Positions 23,687 to 33,962 are shown, counted from the first letter of the stretch. The stretch is 39,697 bases of DNA from JACCXG01 sp963785755 (GCA_963785755.1 CAWAXG010000066.1:1-39697), one strand, 5' to 3'. A program made the numbers and translations. The notes: generated by a model not told the origin, from the letters alone.

Positions 23687-25891
23687 ATGATCAACCGCAG
23701 ACTCATCGTTACCGCCTCCGTCATTGTGCTCCTCACGAGGCTCACGCCGGGGATGTCACAGCCCCAAACCGCACCCGCTGTGCCGCCCGCCGGCCGTGTT
23801 CCTGCCGGCACTGCGCTGTGGACCACTGAGCACGACCATCAACAGATGCTCGACCAGCTCGGGATCACGGTGCTCAGACCAGGTCCGAGTGGAAATGAGC
23901 AGGCCCCCAACTACGCAAACGTGGACGAAGCGCAGGCAAGCCCGTTTCCCGAGCTTCCCGATCCGCTGACGTCGAAGGACGGACAGCGCGTGACGACGCC
24001 CGGCGGGTGGTGGCACGTCCGCCGCCCCGAGATCGTGGAGGACTTCGAGCGGGAGATCTATGGGCGGGTTCCCGCGCACGTGCCCGAGGTCACCTGGTCT
24101 GTCGCGAAGCAGGTCGACGGCCTCGTCGGCACGAAGCAGGTAGTCGCGCGCCAGCTCGTTGGTCACGTCGACAACACGGCCATGCCGTCCATCAGCGTCG
24201 ACATCGACCTCGTCCTGGTCACGCCCGCGAAGTCGAAGGGCCCTGTACCCGTGATGATCATGTTCCGGAAGGGCAGTCTGCCGCAGGTACCCGGCGGACC
24301 AGCGCCGCCCCGCGATCCGTGGATGCCGCCACCTGCACCCGGCGACGATCCGCCGGCCACCGAGCAGCTGATTACCGCGGGGTGGGGCTACGCGTTCCTG
24401 AACCCGATGAGCGTACAGGCCGACAACGGCGCGGGGCTGACGCGCGGCATCATCGGACTGGTGAACAGAGGCCAGCCGCGGAAACCGGACGACTGGGGCG
24501 CTCTGCGCGCGTGGGCGTGGGGTGCGGCACGCGCGCTCGACTTCCTGGAAACCGATCCTGCGGTCGACGCCGCGCGTGTGGGCATCGACGGGGTCTCCCG
24601 CTTCGGCAAGGCGGCCCTGGTCACGATGGCGTTCGAGCCGCGCTTCGCGGTCGCCCTGGTGGGGTCGTCCGGCAAGGGCGGGGCGACGCTGCTCCGGCGC
24701 AACTTCGGCGAGGCGGTCGAAAATCTGACCGGATCGGGCGAGTACCACTGGATGTCCGGCAACTTCCTGAAGTACGGTGCCGCCCGCTCGCGTTTCGGCA
24801 GCAGGAACGCCGGCGACCTGCCGGTCGATGCGCACCAACTGATCGCGTTGTGCGCGCCGCGCCCGACGTTCATCAGCTACGGCATCCCCGAGAAAGGCGA
24901 TGCGAAGTGGCTGGATCAGCGGGGGAGCTATATGGCCGCGATCGCGGCCGGGCCGGTGTTCCGCCTGCTCGGCGCGAAGGGGCTGCCGGCGAACGACGAA
25001 TACCGCATCGCGCAGGTGCCGCCCCCCCACACGGGCCTGCTCGAGGGGCAATTGGCCTGGCGGCAGCACGGCGGGGGCCACACCGACGGTCCGAACTGGA
25101 AGTATTTCATCCCGTGGGCGACCGCGCAGTTCGCGCAGACGCCGTCCTTCACGGCGCCGCGGGCTGATCTCATCGGGCCCGCGGATCGCGCCGCCGCGCG
25201 CTCCGACCGCAACTCACGGCTGGCCCACGAGCAGCTGCTCGCAAAGTCGAAACGGGGCCGCATCGATCTGTACTTCCTCGGAGACTCGATTACCAGGCGC
25301 TGGGGCGCAACCGATTACCCGGATCTCCTCGCTCACTGGAAGGCGAGCTTCTTCGGCTGGAACGCCGCCAACTTCGGGTGGGGTGGCGACGGGACGCAGA
25401 ACGTCCTCTGGCGGCTCGAGCATGGAGAGCTCGATGGCCTGAAGCCGCGGGTGATCGTCGTGCTCGCGGGCACGAACAACGTCGGGACGATGGCGGGTGG
25501 AGAGGCGAAGATTGCGGATGTGACGCGTGGTCTCCGCGCCATTGTCGAGACCTGCCATCGCAAGGTGCCCACTGCGACGGTGATCCTCACCGCCATCTTT
25601 CCGCGCAACGACGAGATGGCGGTGATACCTGAGATCCGCGCAATCAACGCGAACCTCTCGCGCATGGCAGATGGGAAGACCGTCCGGTACCTCGACGTCA
25701 ACGCCGGGCTCGCCGACCTGAACGGTCGTTTGCTCGAGGGGATGATGCGCGATGGGCTGCATCCCACCGTCAAGGGCTACCAGGTATGGGCGGACGGGCT
25801 GAAACCGCTGCTGACCGAAGTGCTCGGGCCGCCCGCAAAAACGGACGAAGCACCATCGCCAACGGGCGACCCTGCCGCATCGGTGGAGTAG
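23687..25891 (+). CDS. secreted CE15-like glucuronoyl/acetylxylan esterase fused to an SGNH/GDSL esterase
   Basis: A 734-aa exported two-domain esterase from ATG 23687, chosen because it begins a signal peptide (MINRRLIVTASVIVLLTRLT, cleavage near GMSQP). The frame is open from 23624. The N-terminal alpha/beta-hydrolase domain has nucleophile Ser in IDGVSRFGKAA and a His-rich block RQHGGGHTDG, as in CE15 glucuronoyl esterases. The C-terminal SGNH domain has block I FLGDSITRRW, block II FGWGGDGTQN, block III AGTNN and block V DGLHP. The combination would cut ester links between lignin and xylan and deacetylate the polymer. It is intact and monocistronic, and ends 66 nt from the convergent methyltransferase gene. 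Confidence 0.9.
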   Translation: MINRRLIVTASVIVLLTRLTPGMSQPQTAPAVPPAGRVPAGTALWTTEHDHQQMLDQLGITVLRPGPSGNEQAPNYANVDEAQASPFPELPDPLTSKDGQRVTTPGGWWHVRRPEIVEDFEREIYGRVPAHVPEVTWSVAKQVDGLVGTKQVVARQLVGHVDNTAMPSISVDIDLVLVTPAKSKGPVPVMIMFRKGSLPQVPGGPAPPRDPWMPPPAPGDDPPATEQLITAGWGYAFLNPMSVQADNGAGLTRGIIGLVNRGQPRKPDDWGALRAWAWGAARALDFLETDPAVDAARVGIDGVSRFGKAALVTMAFEPRFAVALVGSSGKGGATLLRRNFGEAVENLTGSGEYHWMSGNFLKYGAARSRFGSRNAGDLPVDAHQLIALCAPRPTFISYGIPEKGDAKWLDQRGSYMAAIAAGPVFRLLGAKGLPANDEYRIAQVPPPHTGLLEGQLAWRQHGGGHTDGPNWKYFIPWATAQFAQTPSFTAPRADLIGPADRAAARSDRNSRLAHEQLLAKSKRGRIDLYFLGDSITRRWGATDYPDLLAHWKASFFGWNAANFGWGGDGTQNVLWRLEHGELDGLKPRVIVVLAGTNNVGTMAGGEAKIADVTRGLRAIVETCHRKVPTATVILTAIFPRNDEMAVIPEIRAINANLSRMADGKTVRYLDVNAGLADLNGRLLEGMMRDGLHPTVKGYQVWADGLKPLLTEVLGPPAKTDEAPSPTGDPAASVE

Positions 25892-25957
25892 ACGCGGTCG
25901 GCCCGTGGCTCGACGGTCCCACGCGGACGGAGGGATTCCGGCGCCGCCGCACGATCC

Positions 25958-26773
25958 TCACCTCTCGTGACGGAGCAACGCCGTCTGCGTGTAGTGCGCC
26001 GGGATGGAGACGATTGGATCCTCCAACCGCGTCTCGGCCTGCCGGCGGCCCACGACCCGAATGTAGCCAAGATAGCGGCCCCGGTCGGCTTCCAACGCCG
26101 CGATTTCAGTCGCGTTGTCCGGTGCGACCGCCCGCTGCCAGTCGAGCCACGCCTGCCACCCTGCCGGCATCGTGTCAGCCAGTTCGATCGACAGGATGCC
26201 GGTCCGCTCCCAGTGGCTGCGCCACCATGCGGCCGAGTGCAGGCACCACATGGAGGGTTCCCACCACGCGCGAAGATGGTCCGGAACGGCGTCGTCGATC
26301 TCCCGCATGAACCCAGCGCCGGCTATGCCGATCGGGCCGCCTGGTTTCACGAACCGGGCGAGGTAGTTCAAGTACAGATCGTCGGTGCCGTAGTAGTTGA
26401 ATGAATCGATAGACACCACGGCGTCGAAGAAGTCCGCAGAGAATGGCAGCGAGCGGGCATCCGTGTGGATCGGGAACACGGCATCCTCCACGCCTGCGTC
26501 CCTGATTCGCTGCAGGTTTTCCGACGCGCTGAACCACAGATCGGCCGCCCACACCTGCACGCCGAATTCGCGACGCAGAAAGATCGACGACGCCGCGCGT
26601 CCACACCCGAGATCCAGCACCCGCATGCCGGGTCGCAGCGTCAACCCCTGCGCCAGCCACTCTGTCAGCCACAGAGCGCTGGCGCCGCCGCTGGCACTCG
26701 AGATCATCCAGTCGGGGTTGTACTTCGAGGCGAGGGGGAATTGAGCACCGATTAAGCGATCGTTCGAACTCAT
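25958..26773 (-). CDS. class I SAM-dependent methyltransferase
   Basis: A 271-aa soluble methyltransferase from ATG 26773 (N-terminus MSSNDRLIGAQFPLASKYNP, a family hallmark). SAM-binding motif I is VLDLGCGRA, with the acidic motif II at VWAADLW. Then come DARSLPFSADFFDAVVSIDSF and FVKPGGPIGIAGAGF. The open frame extends to 26941, but the added residues are not conserved-looking and no ribosome-binding site supports them. The substrate is unknown; small-molecule methylation is typical. It lies downstream of and in the same direction as the large secreted beta-helix gene, 139 nt away. Confidence 0.9.
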   Translation of the reverse strand: MSSNDRLIGAQFPLASKYNPDWMISSASGGASALWLTEWLAQGLTLRPGMRVLDLGCGRAASSIFLRREFGVQVWAADLWFSASENLQRIRDAGVEDAVFPIHTDARSLPFSADFFDAVVSIDSFNYYGTDDLYLNYLARFVKPGGPIGIAGAGFMREIDDAVPDHLRAWWEPSMWCLHSAAWWRSHWERTGILSIELADTMPAGWQAWLDWQRAVAPDNATEIAALEADRGRYLGYIRVVGRRQAETRLEDPIVSIPAHYTQTALLRHER

Positions 26774-26912
26774 GGGACCATCATGCGCCGTACGCGGCTG
26801 GCGCGCGAGGCATTCGGCACGTTCAACCACAGGGGAGCGGTCGAGGATCGCACGCATGTGGAGAACAGGTGGCGCCGCCGGACGTTCAGGAGGTTTCCAG
26901 GAATGGCGGGTG

Positions 26913-27810
26913 TCAGGGTTTAGCGACGATCGTCGCATCATCCTTCACACCGCCCGGCGGCGACGTCAAATAGCGCGACGGACTCAGCACAATCTGATCG
27001 ATCTGTGCGCCATCCTCGCGGATCTGCACGCGGATCGTGTGGCGTCCGCCCTTCGCGAACGTGACGGTCGTCGGCTGCCGCCGCCAGGACGCACCCCTCT
27101 GCCAGCCCCAATTCGACACGCCACAGCCGTTGCAGGGCTCCAGGTTGACCAGCAGCGCGGAGGCGGATCGTATCGAATAGATCCGTGAGCCTTTCGACCG
27201 TGCGTCGGAGAACTGCACCCAGACGGACTCGTTGTCCTTGTGATTGGCGGTGGCACGCAACCGCAGCCAGATCGCATAGGGCGTGCCCGCCGGCGCGTTG
27301 AATGCAGCCTGGACATAACCTGACGGCGACTTCAACGGCGCTTTGGGTCTGGACCACCCGAGATCCGGCGTCACGACCTTGCTGCCGCCGGCGGCCGTGC
27401 CGTCGGCCTCGCGGGTCCACGAGCCGCGCACGGTCAGATCGTTTGCGTAGAGCACGACATCCTGGGGCACCGGTGCGACCGCGATGTAGTTCACACTGCC
27501 GACGGTGCCGGTGCGGCCGTTCGAGTCGAAGACCAGCCGCATGACCTGCGTGCCGGCGGCAAGCGTCACGGACTTGCGTAAGGTCACCCACTTCTGCCGG
27601 CCGCCGGTGTTCGGAACACGAAGCCGCCCCGTTTTGTTTTCCCCCGCGAACTCGATGTGGAAGGTGCCCCCTTTGCCGCGGGACGCCACCCGGACCGTCA
27701 GCACGCAGGTGCCGGCCTTCGCCACCGTGACCGTGTACTTCAGCCACTCGCCGGCGGTCGTCCACGAGACATCGTGACCCACGCCCGCGATCCCTGGTCG
27801 GTTCGATGTC
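26913..27810 (-). CDS. secreted beta-helix protein, C-terminal piece (carbohydrate-binding module and tail)
   Basis: Reads GIAGVGHDVSWTTAGEWLKYTV, VASRGKGGTFHIEFAGE, VTLAAGTQVMRLVFDSNGRTG and SVNYIAV, the second half of a CBM6-like beta-sandwich. A further domain of about 160 residues follows (GYVQAAFNAPAGTPYAIWL, NESVWVQFSD, RHTIRVQIREDGAQIDQIVL) to a stop at 26913. The first half of the sandwich (GTIQAEDFDDGGEGVGYRDTT) is in another frame ending near 27805. One protein has clearly been split there by an indel. Confidence 0.75.
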
Positions 27811-29469
27811 CACGTTCGTCGCGCGATACACGCCCCCCTTGTTGTCGCCGGTCGTATCGCGATACCCGACGCCCTCGCCGCCATCATCGAAGTCTTCTGC
27901 CTGGATCGTGCCTGGGAGCGGGATGCCCGGCGGCAGGCTCGGCGTCACGATCGGAGGTGTGGAGACCGGGCCGGCAGGCGCGATCGGGTCCGTCGTGACC
28001 GGGGCCACGACCGTGACGTCGGCGGCCGCGCTGGTGGTGGTGAGGCCGTCATTGTCCGTCGCCACGGCCGTGAGGCGGTACGTGCCGGGGGCGACGGGGT
28101 CCCAGGTGATCGACCAGGGCGCGGCCGACGCGCTGCCGAGGATGGTCGCATTCGCGTAGAAGTCGACCCGCGTCACCGTGCCATCGGCGTCGGTCGCCGC
28201 GGCGACGAGCGCCGCGGTCGGGCCCACGAGGGTCGCCCCCGGGATCGGCGACGCCAGCGAGACGGCGGGCGGGGTCGACGCAATCCTCAGGGCATAGGCC
28301 TGCCCGGCCACGTTGGCGGGGTCGGCCGCGTCCTGCGCCTGAACGGTGATCGGGAAGGTGCCGGACTGGCCCGGGGTCCCGCGGAGGACGCCCGTCGCCG
28401 CCGCGAGCGACAGCCCCGCGGGCAGCGCGCCGGCGGTGACCCGCCAGCCATAGGTGCCGGACCCGCCGGTCGCCTGGAGGGTGGCCGCATACGCCGCCCC
28501 CGTCTGCCCGGCAGGGAGCGTCGTCGTGCTGATGACCACCGGCGGCGGCGCCCCCGGGCGGCCCTGGCGCGCCGTCAGCGCGTCGGCCTCGACCTGCGCC
28601 ACCGGCGCGCCGAGATCGAGACCGTCGGTGCCGCTCGCCCGGTAGCTGCTGCTGGCGATCAGGGCGAAGTTGGACGCCGTCACGTCGACGAACTGCCCCT
28701 GCCAGAACGCGACCGTCGGGAACTCGTTGCCGGCCGGATACCGCGCGGCCGAGCCCCCCGCGAACGTGTTCCGCTGCACGAGGGCGCCCGGGAAGTACGC
28801 CGTCAGCGTGTCGGTCCCATAGGCCCGCGCGTTGCCCATGATCCCATAGGTGTTGTGCTTCAGCAGGTTGTTCGTGAAGCGCAGGTTCGCCACCGTCATC
28901 TCGGCGCCGTAGCTGCCGCCATACACGTAGATCGCCTGCCCGTCGTGCAGGACGGTATTGTGGTCGATCGTGAGGTCGCTCGGCCCGTTGCCGATCTGGA
29001 TCCACCGCCCGCTGCCGCCCCAGGCGCTGGCGCTGATGTCATCGAAGATGTTCTGGGCGATGGTGATGCGGCGGGTCTGCCCGCTGGTCGCATTGGTGTC
29101 GTAGCCTTCGATCTGCACGCCGGAGCCGGCATGCCGCACCAGATTGCCGGTGAACGTCACGTCGCGCACGGCGATCCACGGCGACGTGGCGTCCTGGTTA
29201 CGCGGCGTGAGGAGCACGGCAAAGCCGGTCTGCGATTCCTGCCAGGCGTGCTCCATCAGGTTGCCGTGCACGCGGACGCGCTGGCCGAGCTTCAGCTCGA
29301 ACAGGTTCTTCACGGCCCAGCGCGTGCCGGTCGCCCAGGTGCCCGTGTCCGCCACGCCGGCCGCCGTGCCGTCGTCGACGAGGCTGGTCGCGGCGGTGCC
29401 GAGTACCGGTCCTGCGCCGGTGCCGGCCCGGGTCACGTGATAGGGGTCGCGCCGGGGACCGGCGCCCAC
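27800..29469 (-). CDS. secreted beta-helix protein, central piece (beta-helix, Ig-like domains, start of CBM)
   Basis: About 555 aa in one frame. The first ~265 residues are a right-handed parallel beta-helix (pectate-lyase fold): RVHGNLMEHAWQESQTGFAV, VTFTGNLVRHAGSGVQIEGY, LTIDHNTVLHDGQAIYVYGG, RFTNNLLKHNTYGIMG. Then come an Ig-like putative-binding domain (LPAGQTGAAYAATLQATGG, GALPAGLSLAAATGVLRGTP), a second Ig-like domain (ADGTVTRVDFYANATILGSA, GTYRLTAVATDNDG), a Pro-rich linker and the beginning of the CBM. Role: extracellular binding or cleavage of an acidic polysaccharide. No lyase active-site set can be confirmed. Confidence 0.78.
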
Positions 29470-29870
29470 GACACGGTGACGTGCCCGCCGGCGCCGACGC
29501 CGCCGTGACCTCGGCGGCGCGCGCGGAGTAGGCCCACGCGTCCTGCGCCGTCCGGCGCGCCGCCAGCACGCGATAGGCGTAGGTCCCCGCCGGGAGCGAG
29601 CCGCTGCCGCCCGGCGACGGCGGTGACCCCGGTGGGGGTCGGCACAATCGGGGTGCGCCAGGCGAGCGGCTTGTACAGGTGATGCCCGTGAACTCGATGT
29701 CGGCGGGGATCAGGTTGGGGATTTGGGCTGGCGCCGCCGAGCATGAAGTTCTCGCCCGCCGCCTCGAGGTAGTTGTTCACGATGGTGTAGGGCCCGGGGC
29801 CGTTGTAGCCGTTGATGGCCTGGGTATCCATGCCGACGCCCTTGATGTCGGCGATGTAGGAGTCGGTCAC
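29433..29870 (-). CDS. secreted beta-helix protein, second piece with inserted fibronectin-like domain
   Basis: Begins TDSYIADIKGVGMDTQAING and NNYLEAAGENFMLGG, which are beta-helix rungs. It then needs two compensating one-base corrections near 29700-29725 to read IPNLIPADIEFTGNHLYKPLAW. The following SLPAGTYAYRVLAARRTAQD and YSARAAEVTA (another frame, about 29510-29610), then GHVTVSWAPVPGATP, form a fibronectin-III-like insert. A further one-base gap near 29445 joins it to YHVTRAG in the central piece. At least five indels lie in this 440-bp stretch. Confidence 0.65.
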   Translation of the reverse strand: MTDSYIADIKGVGMDTQAINGYNGPGPYTIVNNYLEAAGENFMLGGASPNPQPDPRRHRVHGHHLYKPLAWRTPIVPTPTGVTAVAGRQRLAPGGDLRLSRAGGAPDGAGRVGLLRARRRGHGGVGAGGHVTVSWAPVPGATPIT

Positions 29871-30423
29871 CCAGGTGGCGCCGCTGTGCAGGGCGAGCCG
29901 CGCTTCTGACCGAGCGCGGGATCGCCATGGATGTACAGGTGGGCGAGCACGAAATGGTGCGGCACCTGGGTGAGCAGGGTCTGCGTCAGGTCGCCGGCGC
30001 CGAGCGCGAGATCTCCCCGAACCCGCGCAGGTTGGCGCGGAACTCCAGATACTGCAGCCGCCAGTGATGCGCGCCGGCCGCGACGGTCAGCGCCGGGGCC
30101 GTGTTCGGCGACTGGAGGACGGGCAGGTGCGGCGCATCCGCGGGCCGGATGCGCACGCCGGCGAGCGGCAGCAGCGTGTCGGCGGCCGCCGACCGGATGG
30201 TGATGTAGGTCGTGGCCGCGCCCTTGTTGGGCAGGCGGAAGTTGCCGGTGAAGGTCGCGCCGGGTGCGAGCAGCAGGCGATCGCCGGGCTGCGCGCGGTC
30301 GATGGCGGTCTGCAGGTTGGTGCCGGCGGCGACGTAGATGTCCGCGGCGCGCGTGGGCGCCGCGGTCAACAGGGCCGCCGCACCCAGGACCACACCGAGA
30401 CACACGCGTCGCCCGCTACCCAT
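29867..30423 (-). CDS. secreted beta-helix protein, N-terminal piece with signal peptide
   Basis: ATG 30423 starts a signal peptide (MGSGRRVCLGVVLGAAALLT, cleavage near PTRA-ADIYV). The mature N-terminus is typical of pectin-lyase-fold proteins: YVAAGTNLQTAIDRAQPGDRL, LLAPGATFTGNFRLPNKG. The frame ends at 29986, but one missing base near 30003 restores LALGAGDLTQTLLTQVPHHF then VLAHLYIHGDPALGQKRG, and a second near 29893 leads to ALHSGATWVTDSY. Joined with the three downstream pieces, the gene would encode about 1,160 aa, exported. Confidence 0.75.
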
Positions 30424-30747
30424 GCCGTTCCGACCTTCTGGAGGGAAGGGGCCTTGAGGCGGAAGTGCGTCAGGTCCCTGAGCCGGGAGTGCTGGAGGGC
30501 AAGCCCGGTGCCGAACGGCGCCGAGGCGAACGAGGGCTGTGACGCCAGCGCGCGCCTGTCGATCATTGCTGCGGGATTCGTGAGATCAGGAATGGAGCGG
30601 GAGCCCGACCTGATCAGTGTGCGGTCCGTGCAGCGGGCACCGACTGATTACAAATCCGGCCAGCTGAAAACAGCGTTGTAAGCGCCGGTTCAACGCTGTC
30701 AGACCGCGGCGCCTGAACCTGGCGGCGCCAGAGTGTGAAGGAGTCCC
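30424..30747. other. 324-bp intergenic stretch
   Basis: Between the beta-helix gene start and the ADOP stop (both minus strand). It must contain the beta-helix promoter, but no clear -35/-10 pair stands out. Short open frames here are not protein-like. Confidence 0.5.
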
Positions 30748-32676
30748 TCACTCGTTCCGAAGAACGACCGCAGGTTCCACGTGCACCGCACGTCTGGCGG
30801 GCACCAGGCACGCGACGAGCGCAGCTGTCAGCAGCAGAAGGGCGACGGCCATGAAAGTGACCGGATCGATTGCCGCGACCCCGAACAGGAGGCCGGCCAC
30901 GAGGCGCGTCAGCATCACGGCCGTCACCAGGCCGATGATGACGCCGCTCAGCACGATTCGCATGCCGTTGCCGACGATCAGCCGGAGCACGATCGCTGCG
31001 CTCCCCCCGAGCGCAAGGCGGATGCTGATCTCCTTCAGGTGCTGCTGGACGTAGTAGACCATCATCCCGTAGACGCCGAACAGCGAGAGTGCGAGCGCGG
31101 TGACAGCAAATGCGCCGACCAGCAGAGACAGGGAGCGAGGCCTCTGCAGCGACAGCGCGACCAACTCGTCGATGGTGGCAACGCTGGAGAACGGCAGCCC
31201 GGGATCCAGCGAGCGGATCACGTGTCTCACCGAAGGAAGCATCGTCGCGGGCGCTGCACTCGTTCGCAGCACCAGGTAGCGGAAGCGTGACGTTCCGGTC
31301 TCGATAGGAAACGTGAACGGCCGGTCGGAGATGGGGGTGTACACCGTGCCCTCGTCAGGCCGGTGCAGCCCCTCGTACTTCACGTCGCTGACGACACCGA
31401 CGACCGTCGTCCACGGGCAGGCCGTGCATCCGCCGCCGCGCAGACGCTTTCCAACGGCACTGCTGTCCGGGAAGAACCGCTTCGCCCAGGCACGATCGAC
31501 GACCACCACCGATGGACCATCGGCAAGCCCGTCACGATCGTTCAGCAGGCGTCCCTCGAGCCGCGCGAGTCCAAGCACGCCGAAGTACTCCGGTGATACA
31601 GCGACCCACGGTGCGACGGGCTCGGCATGGCCGGGGGCGACCGGCGTCTCTTCCAGGTTGAAGTTGTTCACGTTCCCGACGTCGTTCGGCGGCCGACCGT
31701 CGGAGAACGCGACGCCTGTCACTCCCGGAACCGCCGCGACTTTTCGCCGGAGCTCGTCCCAGAACGCATCAACCCGGCCCGGCTCCTCATACTGTGCGGC
31801 GGGCAGGAGTATCGAGCCCGTGAGCAGGTTGTGCGTGTCGAAGCCGACATCGACGCGTTTCAGCTCGTTCAAGCTCGCGAGGAGCAGACCGGCGATGACG
31901 AGAAGGGGCGTGGCGATTGCAAACTGACCGCCGACCAACAATCGTCGCAGACTCCGGACTCCGCGGTGGCCGGTCGTCGATCGCCCCAGCGTTCGCAGCG
32001 ACTCGTCGACCCGTCCGCCGCTCCCGTGGAGGGCGGGGATCAGGCCGAACAGGATGCCGCTTGCGGCGGTCAGGCCGACCAGCAGCCACAGCACGGTCCC
32101 ATCGAGCGTGATCTCTTCCACACGCGGAAAGTAGCCCGCACCCGCGCTGCGGAGAAGCCGCACGCCGGCCCAGGCCAGCGCAATCCCGACGGCGGCCGCG
32201 CCCGTGGCCAGCAGACCGCTCTCGACCAACAGGTACCGCACGATGCGCCGGCGGGACGCGCCGAGGGCGACTCGCACCGCGAGCTCCCGCCGGCGGCCGG
32301 TCACGCGCGCGATGAGCAGGTTCGACGCATTGGTGCAGGCGAGCAACCAGACGAGCCCCACGGCGCCGAGCGCAAGTCCGGCCACTGGACGGATGTCGCC
32401 AACCACGTGCGTTTTCAGGTCCGTCATGGCCCATGACGCTTTGGTGTCCTGGTAGGACGCCTGCCATACAGGAAAGATCCGCCGGTTGATGCCGCGGAGC
32501 TCTGCGGACGCGGTGTCGTGCCCGGATTGCGGCCGCAGACGTCCGAGCACCGTCAGGAAGAACGGCCCCTTCCGCCGCGGGGGCTCCCATCGAGCCGCGA
32601 CCAGAAAGGTCCAGTTGCTGTTCCAGCGGGCCCACCACCGACGGGAGAACCCCGACGACGAGATGATCCTCACCAT
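30748..32676 (-). CDS. ADOP-type ABC/FtsX permease, main (C-terminal) piece
   Basis: About 640 aa in one frame. It contains the end of the first MacB-like periplasmic domain (GPFFLTVLGRL, INRRIFPVWQASYQDTKASW), the first FtsX helix bundle (LALGAVGLVWLLACTNASNL, RRRELAVRVALGASRRRIVR), a fused second permease half (VGGQFAIATPLLVIAGLLLA) with its own periplasmic domain (NNFNLEETPVAPGH, DRAWAKRFFPDSSAVGKRL) and a second FtsX bundle (VYGMMVYYVQQHLKEISIRL). It ends PARRAVHVEPAVVLRNE. ADOPs are inner-membrane proteins of macrolide/lipoprotein-exporter type that lack a dedicated ATPase gene. Their substrates are unknown. Confidence 0.9.
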   Translation of the reverse strand: MVRIISSSGFSRRWWARWNSNWTFLVAARWEPPRRKGPFFLTVLGRLRPQSGHDTASAELRGINRRIFPVWQASYQDTKASWAMTDLKTHVVGDIRPVAGLALGAVGLVWLLACTNASNLLIARVTGRRRELAVRVALGASRRRIVRYLLVESGLLATGAAAVGIALAWAGVRLLRSAGAGYFPRVEEITLDGTVLWLLVGLTAASGILFGLIPALHGSGGRVDESLRTLGRSTTGHRGVRSLRRLLVGGQFAIATPLLVIAGLLLASLNELKRVDVGFDTHNLLTGSILLPAAQYEEPGRVDAFWDELRRKVAAVPGVTGVAFSDGRPPNDVGNVNNFNLEETPVAPGHAEPVAPWVAVSPEYFGVLGLARLEGRLLNDRDGLADGPSVVVVDRAWAKRFFPDSSAVGKRLRGGGCTACPWTTVVGVVSDVKYEGLHRPDEGTVYTPISDRPFTFPIETGTSRFRYLVLRTSAAPATMLPSVRHVIRSLDPGLPFSSVATIDELVALSLQRPRSLSLLVGAFAVTALALSLFGVYGMMVYYVQQHLKEISIRLALGGSAAIVLRLIVGNGMRIVLSGVIIGLVTAVMLTRLVAGLLFGVAAIDPVTFMAVALLLLTAALVACLVPARRAVHVEPAVVLRNE

Positions 32677-33440
32677 TCAACCGAACGGGCGTGCCCATGA
32701 TGTCGGCGGGCCCGCCAGCCGTCGTTGCCAGAACCCGTGGCTGACGATCACGACGGGCGGGCTGCCCGGCCGTCCGTCGGCGGCCGCAAACGGCCGGCCG
32801 ATGCGGGCTTGATCCCGAGGAGCGGCAAGTACGTCCACGACGCGACTCGTGCCCACAGGCGCTCCGCGACGACGCCGTCGCTGAAGGCCATGGCCAGGTC
32901 GGTATATCCGGCAATCTGCTCGAAATGCGTCTGCTGCTCCTCGAGCGCGAGGTAATCGGCCAATGAGAAGCGGAACTTGTTCGGAGCAGCATCGGTGTAG
33001 ATCCAGACGAGCCGCTCGGGAGTCCCGGTAGGGGAGCGGCCGCAGGAGGGCCGCGTTCATCCCGCTGAAGATGACGGTCGTGGCGCCGATGCCGAGGCCC
33101 ACGGTGGCCACGATCGCAAGGGTCAGCAGCGGCGACCGGCGGAGACCACGCAGGCTGATCCGAAGGTCACCCGTCAGATCGGCGAAGATCAGCGAGCGTT
33201 GCATCCGCTTCTCCTTTCCGATCACTGCTGCCGGCAATACCGCCGCGTGTGTTCGAGATCGCCAAACCGCCTGAGCGCTTCCGGTGCGCGCGCCCGGGCG
33301 ACATGCCCGCCGCCTGCAGTTCCTCGGCGCGCATCTCCAGATGCACGCGCAGCTCCTCGTCCACCTCGGAGGCCACGCGTCGGGGCCGGCGCCGCAGGTG
33401 CCAGAACGGCCGGCGTGACGGGTCGGGTCGCGCGGGCCGG
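32610..33440 (-). CDS. ADOP permease, N-terminal piece (prefix domain, first helix, periplasmic domain), several frameshifts
   Basis: Reading down from about 33430: a prefix domain FWHLRRRPRRVASEVDEELR / VHLEMRAEELQAAGMS, then (frame change near 33285) ALRRFGDLEHTRRYCRQQ. Then (frame change near 33230) MQRSLIFADLTGDLRISLRG and VATVGLGIGATTVIFSGMNA. An AAGGAG lies before ATG 33204, so some annotations would start there. Further shifts near 33000, 32795, 32715 and 32610 connect ADYLALEEQQTHFEQIAGYT, GRPFAAADGRPGSPPVVIVS and NGEDHLVVGVLPSVVGPLEQ. All expected blocks are present, so the protein is complete apart from indels. Confidence 0.72.
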
Positions 33441-33441
33441 T

Positions 33442-33768
33442 CTAGGTGCCCTGCAGCACGGCCTCGACGGCGCGGGAATAGCGTCGCCAGTTCGCCATCT
33501 CCTGCCGGAGCCGCTTGCGGCCCGACGGCGTAAGCTCGTAGTAGCGCGCGCGGCGGTTGTTCTCGGACTGCCGCCACTCGGCCTCGACGAGGCCCTGGCG
33601 GTCGAGACGATGCAGGGCCTGGTAGAGCGCGGCGTCTTCGACCGCCAGGTCTCCGCCCGTCCGCTCGTGAACAGCGGTGGCCACGCCGTAGCCGTGCATG
33701 GGCCCGGACGCCAGCGTCCGAAGCACCAGCAGATCGAGCGTCCCCTGAACGAGTGGCAGTGGTGGCAT
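33442..33768 (-). CDS. PadR-family transcriptional regulator
   Basis: A 108-aa winged-helix repressor from ATG 33768 (GGAAGAC upstream); an in-frame ATG at 33810 is less likely. PadR hallmarks are LVQGTLDLLVLRTLASGPMH, GYGVATAVHERTG, AALYQALHRLDRQGLVEAEW and ARYYELTPSGRKRL. The short C-terminal helix fits the small subfamily. It lies immediately before and in the same direction as the ADOP permease gene, an arrangement common in Acidobacteriota, so it probably controls that gene and itself. The effector is unknown. Confidence 0.93.
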   Translation of the reverse strand: MPPLPLVQGTLDLLVLRTLASGPMHGYGVATAVHERTGGDLAVEDAALYQALHRLDRQGLVEAEWRQSENNRRARYYELTPSGRKRLRQEMANWRRYSRAVEAVLQGT

Positions 33769-33962
33769 ATTGTCTTCCCGTAGATGGTGTGGGGAGACAG
33801 TAGCGCGCATGCTGGACGGCTGTCAACCTGCGCGGGACGTGCACCGCACTTCGCGATGGCGGGGGAGATGCGCGAACATACTTCTCCACACATGCGGAAT
33901 CGGGCTATGGTGTGCAGCTGATTCACGCGGGCCCGCGACGGGCCGGCGGACTGGAGGCTCTC

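Noticed and set aside
23756..25081. 441-codon minus-strand frame opposite the CE15 domain
   Set aside because: Shadow frame with no motif; the plus strand has a signal peptide and two esterase active sites.
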